A stretch of DNA of 64,000 nt from Anarhynchus alexandrinus (taxonomy: Eukaryota; Chordata; Aves; Charadriiformes; Charadriidae). Positions 22,490 through 33,991 of the stretch are shown here, piece by piece. The notes under the pieces were generated by a model that did no database searches, was not told the DNA's origin, and worked only from the letters and a program-made list of their open reading frames with translations. The stretch covers positions 598,548-662,547 of the forward strand of contig VUYV01000155.1 of NCBI GenBank assembly GCA_008711295.1. The letters run 5' to 3'. Position numbers and translations under genes: made by a program. Position 1 is the first letter of the stretch. The number at the start of each line of letters is the position of its first letter.

Positions 22490-24020
22490 GTGAAGATGAG
22501 GGTTAGGGTTGAGAGAAGACAAGAGGTCCATTGTTTTCAGCCTTTGTTTTCTTCAGAAAACCCCTTCTTCTTTCCAACCCCCTGCAACTTTTGCTCTGGG
22601 CTTTCTCATTCTGTCAGCCCTAACCCTGACTCTAATTGCGGTTTACACATGACACTCCAGACTAGACCCAGAGGAAAAATTGATCTGAAGAGAAACCTTT
22701 TGGTAGCTTTAAATTTCCCTGAGCAGCCATTTACAGTACAAGTACAGCTATGGGCTCAGAAAGCCCAGAAACTGCAGACTTTGCAGAGACTTTGCCTTAA
22801 GGCAGAATCGTCTGCCTTAAGGAATTTGTCTTTGGCAAGAAGTTTTTCAGACACCTTAAAGTAAAGCCATGGGCTTTCTCTTTCTGTCAAACATAACCTT
22901 AATCCTATCTACAATCCTAATCTGGTCATTACACACAACATGTCTGGCCTTTGCTTAGATGAAGAACTGCTAGGAGCAAAATTCTTCTGGCAGTCCTCAG
23001 TTTGATTTCTTAATCCCTTTCCAACTCTGGTCCAGATGGACCTCTGGGCTTCTTTCTCACAAATAAAACCTGAGTTTACTGTAATCCTAACCATAAGTCT
23101 AACCCTAGGCTGAGTCACAGACCAAGGGAACCTAGACCTTCCAAAGAGCTAATGGTCTTCAGGATACAAATCTTTGGCAGTCCTATTTTACCTTTGGTGG
23201 AGCTCTTCTGATTCTACTACAATAGGATCCCAGGGCTTTCGCTTCCTCTCAGTTATAATTCTACCTTCAACACCATGCTCAGCCTCACAAAAGACACACC
23301 TGAATTCTAGCAGATAAAGAATTCTTTCATGGGAATGTTTTTGTACCCAGTAGTTTCCTTTGGTGGCTGTTTCCAGCCCAAATCCAACTGCAGTTCTTGG
23401 CTTCCTTTTTCTCACAGCCACAACTGAACCCCAGCCACAATCCTTACCCTAACCTCAATTAAAATGGTAACCCATGGCTGATCTGTAGGCCCGGACCTTG
23501 CAACAATTAAATGTTCTTTAGCAAAAGGCATTGATTATTCCTCACTTTATTTTGGTAGCCTCTTTGAGTCCCATTCCTGCTGGAGCTCTGGGCTTCCTCC
23601 TACACACCCCAGACTTTCCCCACACTGGAGATTCCTTGGGGTGGAAATCCTTTGGCAGCAGTGAGTATGCTTTGGTGCTACCTTCTCAGACCCACTCCAA
23701 GTTGAACTCCAGGCTTTCTCCTTCTCCTAGCCCTAAACAAAACCCTGACACTAACACTACGTGCATCCTTGAATCCATGAAGATCCTGATGTAAGGGTTG
23801 CTTTGGTAGCCCAAGCTTTCTTTCAGCACCCCCACTACAACTGTGCTTGTTTTACTCAGAGAGCAAGTGAAATTTTGAGACTAAAGTTAGGGCTGAGAAA
23901 GAGCTCCAACTGGAGGTGGTAGGGTAGGAAAGAGGGTCCTAAAGGGCACTATGGCAAAATGCTGGACTGTGCGTGAAGTTAGGCCAGGGCTGCCAGAAAG
24001 AGAAAGCTATGCTATAGTTG
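22490..24020. repeat. Degenerate tandem array with embedded telomere-like hexamers
   Basis: A block of the form (GAGCTC)TGGGCTTTCTCCTTCT recurs at about 22593, 22868, 23043, 23230, 23397, 23587 and 23708, a spacing of roughly 120-275 bp. Each copy is followed by a decayed run of CCCTAA-like hexamers: CCCTAACCCTGACTCTAA at 22618, AATCCTAACCATAAG then TCTAACCCTAGG at 23081-23109, and TCCTTACCCTAACC at 23441. Linker blocks such as TTTGGTAGC and CCTTTGGCAG also recur. Units on both flanks are inverted: GGGTTAGGGTTGAGAGAAG near 22500 and GTTAGGGCTGAGAAAGAGCT near 23887. It resembles a decayed telomere-associated satellite. I know no named family. Open frames inside it (22460-22864, 23531-23794) are chance. 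Confidence 0.65.
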
Positions 24021-25054
24021 GGTGTAATTTTGGCTGGGAAATGATACTTTGGACAACCATACTTGTAAGCAGTTCAGACATAAGCTATATAAGACAGGTT
24101 GTCTGTTATTTAGAGACTTCCTCCTGTGAAGTGCTGAATAAATAGAATTCAGATGGTGAACAAAACAGATTTCAATCTGTTCTCTCAGTTTTGCAGACAG
24201 AATTGGTGTAAGCATTTTTTAACAGTTGTAACAGAATAAACACAGGATACAGAATAATTAACTGTATTCAGTATTGTACCTTTGTTGTTTATTCCTTGTT
24301 TTAAGTATATTGATTCCCTAAAACTCAGAATACCCAAGATTAAAATCTTTATAGTTCTGATTTACTAATGCATCTTTATCACTCTATCATAATGTTTAAT
24401 TGCTAACTGCAGATTTTCTTGTAAATGGTTGAGTGATGAGTAGGCATTTAATCAGTATCTATGGATAAATTAATAATATATATAAAAACAATTTTATCCC
24501 AAGGAAGAACAATATGACTAGACAATATCACTATTTAACAACTTTAAATTTCTAGACTATATATTAGATTTAGGATAATTTTGCATCATTAGATATTTTG
24601 CAAAGAGTAGGCTATGCATGATATGAAAAGTACCTATTCTTTTAACTAATTTAAAATTAGATTTGCCAGCTCACTTAGGTGGCTAAATGTGTTCCTCTGA
24701 TATACATATTGCAATACTTTCTAAATGGTAGTTTCAGGAATTCCCAATTTCATTATTTCTAGTTTCCTTATTTTATAAAGATTTGATTATTTTCAAACTT
24801 TTTTTTTCCCCCTGAATTAATCTTTATTTCAGGCAGATTATTTCTCTGGAGTGTATTAAGAGATTCTGCTATGAAGTATTGCATTTTGTTTTCTGCTCCA
24901 TGGGGAATCTTTTGTTGGTCGTCTTGTTTTTTTAATATCAAATGATTGTACTGTGTCACGCTGAATAACAAGAATGTTTTGAATGTACATCAGGGAGAGA
25001 AGAAATAGACTTATGGAAAAACATTCCTCTACCTTTGGTGTCTGTGAACAGCAG
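24021..25054. other. Unique AT-rich stretch
   Basis: No gene or clear repeat is seen. Confidence 0.4.
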
Positions 25055-25140
25055 GCCCAATCTAAAAGGTCACTGTAGTTAAAAGAATTTTTTCCATTCA
25101 CTTCAGTGGGATCGGTCACAAATATTTCCTTGCTGTCACA
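25055..25140. repeat. Possible ancient amniote repeat scrap
   Basis: The minus strand reads ATCCCACTGAAGTGAATGGA, then ACTACAGTGACCTTTTAGAT, then TGGGCCTG. This is a diverged version of the phrase 'ATCCCACTGAAGTCAATGG ... CTTCAGTGG..TTGGATC.GGCC' found in old scattered amniote repeats. The apparent coding frame across it is best explained this way. Confidence 0.33.
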
Positions 25141-25385
25141 GTCCAGATTTCAGCCTGGACTCCATTGTTCCATGCCCAGACTTTCCAGTTCTGTGCTGGT
25201 GGTTAGATACTCTCATGTAACTCAATGTTGAACACTCTACATCCACAATGATATGCCACTGTTACAGTACTACTTTCACTTTTTTATAGCACCTTAATTT
25301 TCTGTGTTATAATGAAAGCTGCTTCTCTCCCAGAAGAGTCTGCACAAAGCAGTATAACATCCTTTGGTTTAGGTTGGGAGTAGCT

Positions 25386-25477
25386 AATGAAAATGCACTG
25401 TACTCCTTCACGTATAGTAGCAATACAACACAATGAAAATGCACTGTGCTCCTTCACATATGTTAGCAGTACAACAC
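25386..25477. repeat. 46-bp tandem duplication
   Basis: The unit beginning AATGAAAATGCACTGTACTC and ending AATACAACAC (25386-25431) is repeated immediately (25432-25477) with about five substitutions. Confidence 0.92.
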
Positions 25478-28400
25478 ACCCCAAGACAGGTTGTACTTGT
25501 CTCTACTTACCTGCAGCAGAAAGGAAGGTATTCCACTTACTTTTCCTTTTTCCCTCCATTCATTCATCCCCACAAGATATCAGGCCAATTTTGAACTCCA
25601 GGACCAGCACAGAATGTTGGCCTTTCCATGACCAATTTAACTTACTGCCCAAGAACAAAACTTCTGGTTCTTCTTGCCTTCCTACTTCTTTATAACTCCA
25701 ACTTGCACCTATCTATGGGGTATATGATTAATTTTACCTACTTTCACACTTCAAATTCTGAGAGATTAATCTAAGCTTCTCATGCAAAGAGACTTCTTCC
25801 ATCTCAGACAGATGAATTTCCCTCTAGAGGTGTCTATCTTTCCCAATTGACTGTAGAAGGAGCCAGCATTCCTAGACAACCAGAAAAATCCTGGAATCAG
25901 CTGTCAATGTGCACCTACTCTTCTTCCATTGTTTTCCCACAATGGCAACTGCCTAAGCCACTATCATGCTGAACAATTTTATATTTTAATAATGGGTATT
26001 AACATAATAAATATCTGTGTATTACCTGGTGTCCTTCTCATGCCATCTTTTATTTTGCAGTTCATGCTTAAAATATAAAGTAGAAAGTACAGCATAAGAG
26101 AGCTAAGAATTTATTCAAGGACATATAGCATATGTTTTGGGGTTACCATGCAGAGCAGAAAGAAGAGTTTTGGTGTGCCTGGGTGAAAAAAAGGCAGGGA
26201 AAAATATCAGGATTTCAGACATCACAGAAAATAAAGAAAAAAAAAAAAAAGATTAATGGAATTGGCCTGTGGAATATTTCCAGGGAATAATATGTTGTGT
26301 AAAGAAGTTTAAATACAGGAGACACTGCATACAAATGTACTTTTTATGAAAGAGAGAAAGAACAACAAAAGGAAGACAGAGATATAGAGGAAAACAAAAC
26401 TCTGAAGGGATAACAGGGAGGAAAAATAAGGAGCAACAGAGCTAAGGACTGACACCCTTTACTTGTTGCAAATTTAAGAAGAAAAGAAATGTACATCTCA
26501 GGAGGACAAAGACTGCAGCCTATATTGAACAAAGTATCTTTTCTTCTCTCTTGCCTTCCAGAAATAAGTCAAAATATAAAGTAATTAAAAATCTCTAACA
26601 TTGCTCCAATGTCTAATTAGAACTTCCATTTTTGCCAGTGAGCAACTTATGCTGAGAATTGAAGGAGCATGATGCTGATGCTTCTTTTTTCCTGCTGAAG
26701 TATCATGCATCTGCTAGAAAGACTAAATATAGTGCAACTACCATCCAAGTTCTAGAAATACATACTTTTATTTATATACACACAAACACACACACTGAGC
26801 AGCAAGGTCCAGAAAAAAATATTAGATATCTACAGTGTACAGGTTAAAGGACACTTTAATTTCAACATAAGTACTATATTAGCACCAAAAAGCAAATCCA
26901 AAACAATGGTTTACAGTTGAGAAGGAACTGTATTAAAATAGCATTTAAGAAGATATGTGCCACTAAGTCTTCCAAAGGCTTTAAGAAATGGGTGGGTAGT
27001 GAGAGATAAATTGGCTGCTACTCCTGTCAATGAAGTATCTGTACTGAAAGCAGTGACTCAGGGAGCGTCAATCTTGCTTAGCAAGTAGAACCATAAAGGA
27101 ATCCCCCAGAGTGACAATTTTTCCATTAACATTAAAGATCATCTGGAATCCCATTAGTAACACACTCATGTCTAGAGCATATAGAAGGTACGACAGTAAT
27201 GAAGCTAACTAAATTGTGAAGGGAATGAGGCAAAAGTCTATTTTATTCTCTTTTGGAACTGATTCCTAAAATATACCTTTGAGGACAGGCACGACCAGAG
27301 AGAAGAAATGAACATATAGTCAAATATGCAAAAGGAGGTAGCGGCTCATAAAAAGACATTACAAGAATGGCAGTTGGAAGGAATGACTTCAATAAAATAC
27401 CCTAAACCCTTGAAGTTGGCCTTTTTTTTTGTCTAAATTTTCCTGGGTTAGCTGCAATTACATGGGGATAATTCTGAAAGGTGATTGGAAAACAGCAGTC
27501 TGCTACAGAAACTTTGATAAGAAAAAGTGACATGAAGGTGACTGTGCTTTAACATCCAGCAACCTGCCTTCCATCTTCTGATCCTCAGATTAAAATGACT
27601 GAACTGTCCAAAGGAACAGAATAAAAATCACTTCAATCAGTGTGATTGCAGGATATCTGGGAAGTAGAAGCGTATGCTCTCATTTCACAATTATCTGTAA
27701 CATTAACTTACGTTCTGCTTAGATAAAGCAGGGATGCCACATACTATGACCCAATGCTGTGAGCATAACAAATCCACCTGAATAGACTCCTGTGTCTTGG
27801 TATCTTAAAAGATTTTCTGGAAAAACAGCATTATAGAGGCTGTTTATTCTGCCCCCTATTTTTATTTTACATTTGTGAAGTTCCATTAGTTTAGTTTCCT
27901 TACTTTAGGGGGATTTCACGTTATTCTTTCTTCTGCACTTTCAAAAAGTTTCAGAAGTATGATTGACTTCAATTCTTGTAGCATTTAAGGGAAGTTTTTT
28001 AAACACACTTCTGAAATAACTTCCTACTATCCTACCCATCCAGGGTGTCACTGTGGATATGGAAACCTCAGGCCCTTTCAAATGCTTTAGTACGTCTTTA
28101 AGCAAGAGAGGAAATGCACCCAAAAGTTAGGAGGGGGAGAAATCACTCAGATCTAAAACCCAGAATAAGACAAAGCCCAAAGACCAAGCTGACTCAATCT
28201 ACAGAATACCAGTATCATTAGGTATCTGATACATTCCACCATTATCAAAACAAATCACAATCTTTAATGAATTTACTGGCATAGCACATGTAATAGAGGT
28301 AGCTACAAGAAAGACTGAAAACCACTTAGATAATAAGGTGAAAGGAAGGCAAGGAAGGTAGAGAGAGATATGGTAAGACCCAAAGACACGAAAGGGTGTA

Positions 28401-31400
28401 TTCCTGAATTATCTATAATTGTTATAGATTTTCTTTTGCAATGTAAGCATAGAAGAAAAATTGCTCACAAAAATGAGTCATATTAATTCCCACTAAGAAT
28501 TATTTAATTTCAATAGATTTGCCCAAGTGATTAATTTGTCCCAGTCTATCTATGTAATATTCAAGGCCAACTCTTGCTCATTTAACTAACACAAAACACT
28601 TCCAATTATTCATTGCAAATTATCCATTCTAATTCTTTACACTTTCAGTGGCAACCTTAATGTCAGTATTTCTTGACTTTTCAGAGGTTTTTCTTTACAA
28701 TTGGGACATTTTAAGTATTTTACAAGCAGTTTCCTAGATTTTAAGAAACAATGTAAAATGAAAAAATAAAAGAACTTCCATCACACATAATTTATGAACT
28801 CTTCCTATTAACAGGTTGACAATCTTTGGACCACAGGCCCTTCTCGTTTTAGCTCCAAAGCTATATAACATCAGCAGTGAAGCTGACACCCTCCAGAGAA
28901 GACATTAGGGGAAAATGAGATATTTGCTTTACCAGAGGGTTTTCCTAGCTATTAGTATGTTGTCTTTCTTTAATATGTGACAATTCTAAATCCTTATCTG
29001 AAATAATAGTGGACTGCAGTACTGAGTGACTTCTTGCTATTTTCTTTGCCGTGGTTCTCAGACTTCCATATTCCTCAGGCTCAAGTTCTGCTTTCCCCCT
29101 TTTTCCCGAAATATCATTTCAGTCTTGCTTCTCCAATTATTCTCAGGTCCCAAATCCAGTTACTCCTTTTGATCCAAGGTAACATCTCGATCCCTCTGGA
29201 TTATTCAAATCAGGTGTCTTCCCACTCATTCTGTCTATCAATCTAAAGGCTCAAGTTACAAGCACCTTTGTTTTCAAGTCCCTCCACAAACACCATGTTT
29301 ACACTCAGGGAGTGGGAGTTCTGCTTACTTACGACTGTTCACTACTTACTAGAAGAGGAGATCATGCACATCGTTTTTCATGAGCAGTAAGGCGTGACTG
29401 TTCAAGACAGAAATATCCGAGCATATTTTATTCACATGGATATTTCAAAAAAATTGTCAACCTAACCAAATCTGAAGTGAGCATGAGAAGATGAAAATTC
29501 TTAAAAGCTTAATAGCTTGTCTAAATTGGGATTGATTTTTCTTTTTCTGCAAATGTTCAATTTCTGCCATCACAAAGAAATTACACCTACTTCAAAATCT
29601 AGAAACGTTAGTGTTCCTTCATGAAAGAAATTGTAAAAATGTTTCACAACCAAATCAACTTATCTTTCAGTAATCTAAGTAGTCTAAGAAACAAACTGAA
29701 ACTTAGTTTAAATTCAACAAGATCAAAAGTTTGACAAATTTATAAGTAGCTGAAACCAAGGTTTATATAATGGAAAATATCTAATGACATTAAATATAAT
29801 AACAAACTTAATACCATGCGTATCAAAAGAGAATACATACAAGAAATACTGACATGGTTTACCTTGGAAAGGTTGTTTTATTTAATTGCCAATTCCCCAT
29901 AAGATCCTCTTTCCACTGAGATAACACCTAAATGTGGATTTGACTCTTCACCTGTCCAAAAAACAATTAAGTCTATGAGGGTTCTGCTAATGTATTATTG
30001 CAGGGACCTGCTTCTCCAGCTGTGTTAATGTCTGTGAATTATACATAAAATTAAGGCAGAGATATCCCATTCATAATGCTGAGAGACTGATTTTACAGTA
30101 ACCTTCATATCAAGACTTCACAAAATATTAAAATTCACTGCAAAGCTCAATGGAATTGCACTTGTAACTTTAGTTTGTTTACAAAGAAAAAAATAGGATC
30201 AAGCTTCCATTTCATCAGAATAGCAGTGAATTCACTAATTACTTTTCACAAGTCAATCATTTTTTGCTTTGTGTGTATACGGAAATGATCGAGGATAAAA
30301 ATTCTAGTAATTTCCCATGCATTTTATTTAAGTTTTCTTCTTTTACAAATAGTTAAAAGTAGGCATCATACCTTTCATCCTGCTTTTCTTCATCTCATGA
30401 GAAAGCTCTATTAATATTTCTTTTTAAAAAGATTCCTACAACTCTGCTTATGAACTTGAGTATGCACCTGCTCATGTAACATCTATTCAGCCTGTGGAAC
30501 TGATATTAAATTTGGACTGATTACACTAGTAGTATGAATAGTGTAATTTTTAAGTGCAAATTGCTGGAGAGTCCTAAACCTGGTCTCTATTTTTACCTTT
30601 TGTCACTAGACACCTAGGTAGCTAATATGAAAACACAGTGGATTTTAAGTATTGAGCTATGATTTGTACACATAACCAGTTACAGCCACAGATACTTTAA
30701 AGTGGAGAGATTAAAATGTTAAAAATAATAAGTGCTTTAAAAAAATCTCTATTGTTCTATCTCCAAATTTTTCCCCCAAAATGCAGTAGTACAACATCAT
30801 CTGAGTCTGTCACACCTGTGCACTGATTTGTTACCCATTCATTTTATAACACCATACACATTTAGAGTTTACAGTCTGACATCAAATTAAATAATTTTTG
30901 GACTCACCTGTTAATATTTTCTCTTCCAATTTCTTTAGAAGTATTTTATTTAGTATATTGTCGAAGCAATAACCTTCAAGACAAGATGTGTATTAGATTT
31001 CTAAATACGGAAAATTTAACTGTTATTCATGTTAAAACTCCCCATTCTGATCCTGTTACTTTCAATGTCAGGAGAGAACCTTACAGCTCATGCAAACTGT
31101 CATCATTGTATTAACTTCAAAGAAATTATCATAATTCACACTGGCCGAATGTTATTTCTAGTCTCTCATCCATGTCATGCACTAAATAGCATTTTCAGAA
31201 GCATATTGGACTGCAGAGGGCTCCACACCTGCTTGTTATTCCATCACAGTAAGACACAAGTTTACTTCTGTTGGCTGTTGTAGGAAAAAAAACAGTTGAC
31301 AAATAATTCTGGGGAAACTTTGGAAATTCTGAGGCTTTTCCTATGATTCAATTTGTTATTTTAATTCTTCAACCTCTCATCTATTTTCACCGCAATTATT

Positions 31401-32631
31401 TCTAGAGTTTAATAAATAAGTTACAAAAACCATAAAATTGTTCCAAAGAATATTTATTTAGTACCTAAATTTTTTTAAAAAGAAGACTGTTTATCACAAG
31501 AATGATCCTACCTGATTTCTAATATCCAAGTTTCAGAGATGCTTTAAATATATAGTGCATTTTTTAGCTTTGGGATGTTCTTAACAGTCAAGTAATATCA
31601 TGGAAAATGTGCCACCAAGAAATTCAATGAAGCGTCTTCTGAAAAAGCTACACATTGATTTCTGAAAATATCATTGTGATAAATGTGTTATTCAGGTGAA
31701 ACAATGGCATGTTGAGGTAGATTTCTTATGGCATGTTGAGGTAGATTTATTCTCAGAAATGTGTTGAATAATGATCACATCAATAGAAATTTCAAATTAA
31801 TCTCTTTAATTCTTGAATTTATGCTAAAGACAGGCAAAAAACTTTGCAATGCAGTGGAATTCCAACTCTCATAAAATTTAAGAGCTATTGTAACAAAGCC
31901 ATTCACTTAATGCCAAGCAAGTGGAATAAGATGACATTAATGGATGTTTGAAACTGGTCTTTTCTATGACAGTAAAAAAGCAATGAAGGTGTTTAGTAGT
32001 AGGTTAGCATGCAGCCTAATATTGTTTTTTCCTTATGTCAGCTAAGAACCTCATATGGTGTCTGAAACTTTAGCTGGGCTGATAGCAAGTGCTAGAAAGT
32101 ATTTCCGATAAACAGTTTGTTAAGGTCCCTCTTTTGGGGAGGTGGGGTAAAGAAAATTAAGGAACATATATAAATACTGCAGCATGCCACTTGTTCCCAA
32201 AACACTGTTAAATTAATAGCATAGCTGATATCTGGATTACACTCTGACTGCAGAGTAACAAAAGACTGGAAAGCACCCAAAGGTGAATGCTTTCTTTGCT
32301 TTGGCTTTCCCAGCTCTTGGGCCTGTTGAGTCCAAAAATGTTTTTTAAAACTTCAGCAAGAAATTTCATTCCAGTCTGTCCTATTTAAATGCCTATATTT
32401 ATGCATATCATAAGATTTCAGAACAGTTCCAGTTGTGTTTGCAACTGTATGGCTGAAACAACCAGTTCTTTAATAGTACAGTCAGTGCTTCCACTGAGCA
32501 ACAGGAGCGAGGCCATACCTTAAAATGGAAAATAGAAATTTATGAGAAACCTTCACTATTTTCTTCTGCCACTCTAATATTGCTAAGTTTTATTTTAGAA
32601 ACACTGCTCAACAGTTGGCAAATATAGAAAA
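25478..32631. other. Long unique AT-rich stretch
   Basis: More than 7 kb without a recognisable transposon or gene. It holds simple tracts only (A run at 26236-26251, CA-rich at 26778-26798) and a 24-bp duplication (31704-31751). The 84-codon plus frame at 31029-31283 has a hydrophobic start but no other support. Confidence 0.45.
31704..31751. repeat. 24-bp tandem duplication
   Basis: ATGGCATGTTGAGGTAGATT followed by TCTT occurs twice in a row (31704-31727 and 31728-31751) with a single difference. Confidence 0.92.
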
Positions 32632-32808
32632 ATAGAACCATACAACAGTTTGGGTTGGAAGAGACATTTAAAGGTCACCTAGTCCAACCTCCCCTGCAAT
32701 AAGCAGGGACATCTTCAACAAGATCAGGTTGCTGACAGCCCCGTCCAACGTGACCTTGAATGTTTCCAGGGATGGTGCATCTACCAACTCTCTGGGCAAC
32801 CTGTTCCA
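32632..32808 (-). mobile_element. CR1 LINE 3'-end fragment
   Basis: The plus strand shows the antisense CR1 3' region: AATAGAACCATACAACAGTT, GGGTTGGAAGAGACATTTAA, GGTCACCTAGTCCAACCTCC, ATGTTTCCAGGGATGGTGCA and CTCTGGGCAACCTGTTCCAA. It is 5'-truncated after about 180 bp, so it carries only the 3' UTR and the very end of ORF2. Confidence 0.9.
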
Positions 32809-33569
32809 AATATATTGAGTTTGGTATTGTCAGTACGAATAAATATATTTTTCTTAGCTTGTGGAAACATATTGGGTCAGCCTGTATGTTCAAATGACAA
32901 CAAACTTATAGGGATTCACAAAACAACAGACACGACGATGCCGTTTTGTGCTGCCAGATTCCAATTTGCTCCTGAGACAGTTACTCATGTTCCTTTCACA
33001 ACGAAGATGACTAGGAAAAGGATTCATAGCAAGCGGTACAGCAGGTGATGGAACATCCCTAGACAAAAGAGAGGAAAAAAAAAAAATAACCGAGGCATAA
33101 GAAGAGAGGAGAAGAGGGATGTGTTAAAATCTTAGGGTTATTTTTTTTTTATCTTGAACTGATATGGAACTGCCTTCATTGACTCAAGCATTTCCTTCCA
33201 AAGCAGAGCTTTTATACAACGTGCAAGTGCTTATTGCATCTCAGAAATGAGAAATTTGAATGGAAATATTTATTTTAGTCTAAATGGTTTCAAACACTTC
33301 CTTCTCAGCAGAATATCATGATCACTTTACGCCAGGCAACTGAGGGAGAGGCTTCACTTCCAGTGCATTTTCTATGAAGGAGTCTTCAGACAAAAATACA
33401 AGATTCAAGAACTTGGGAATAAACAGAAAATGAAAGAGCTCAACACAGTAATTTAGTGATTCCTGCATTAAACTGTGGAGGATAGTTCTGGGCTCTAGGA
33501 TCTGTTCTAATGGTCATGTAGTCTTCACAAGTATTAATAATGAATGCAAAAAAATTAAACCATTAGGGG
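32809..33569. other. Spacer between two CR1 fragments
   Basis: Mostly unique. A plus-strand segment at 32858-33044 has an acceptor-like TTTTTCTTAG in front and CAG|GTGATG behind, with a 62-codon open frame, but it starts only 50 bp from a CR1 edge and matches no family I know. An A run lies at 33074-33087. Confidence 0.4.
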
Positions 33570-33991
33570 TGGAGGGGTGGAGCACATCTTCTATGAGGAC
33601 AGGCTGAGAGTTAGAGTTGTTCAGCCTGGATGGCTCCAGGGAGACCTCATAGCAGCCTTCCGGTACTGAAGGGGGCCTACAAGAAAGATGGAGAGGGACA
33701 TTTTACAAGGGCATGTAGTGATAGGATGAGGGGGAATGGCTTTAAACTGGAAGAGGGTAGATTTAGAATAGATGTCAGGAAGAAATTCTTTATAATGAAG
33801 GTGGTGAGACACTGGCATAGGTTGCCCAGGGAAGTTGTGGATGCCCTATCCCTGGAAGTGTTCAAGACCAGGCTGGATGGGGCTTTGAGCAACCTGGTCT
33901 AGTGGAAGGTGTCCCTGCCTGTGGCAGGGGGGTTTGAACTAGATGATCTTTAAGGTCCCTTCCAACCTAAACCATTCTATGATTCTATGAT
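33570..33991 (+). mobile_element. CR1 LINE 3' fragment with intact tail
   Basis: The sequence runs from ORF2 C-terminal coding to the CR1 tail. The frame at 33630-33902 gives RIDVRKKFFIMKVVRHWHRL and ends SLEVFKTRLDGALSNLV, close to the CR1 ORF2 C-terminus. It is followed by GGACT-type 3' UTR (GTTTGAACTAGATGATCTTT) and AACCATTCTATGATTCTATG. It is 5'-truncated and relatively well preserved. Confidence 0.92.

Noticed and set aside
22460..22864. 134-codon plus-strand open frame
   Set aside because: It runs across repeat units of the telomere-motif array, with no domain-like composition.
24856..25119. Minus-strand frame beginning with a coding-like stretch after an AG
   Set aside because: The coding-like part is better explained as a decayed ancient repeat (ATCCCACTGAAGTGAATGGA pattern), and the rest is low-quality.
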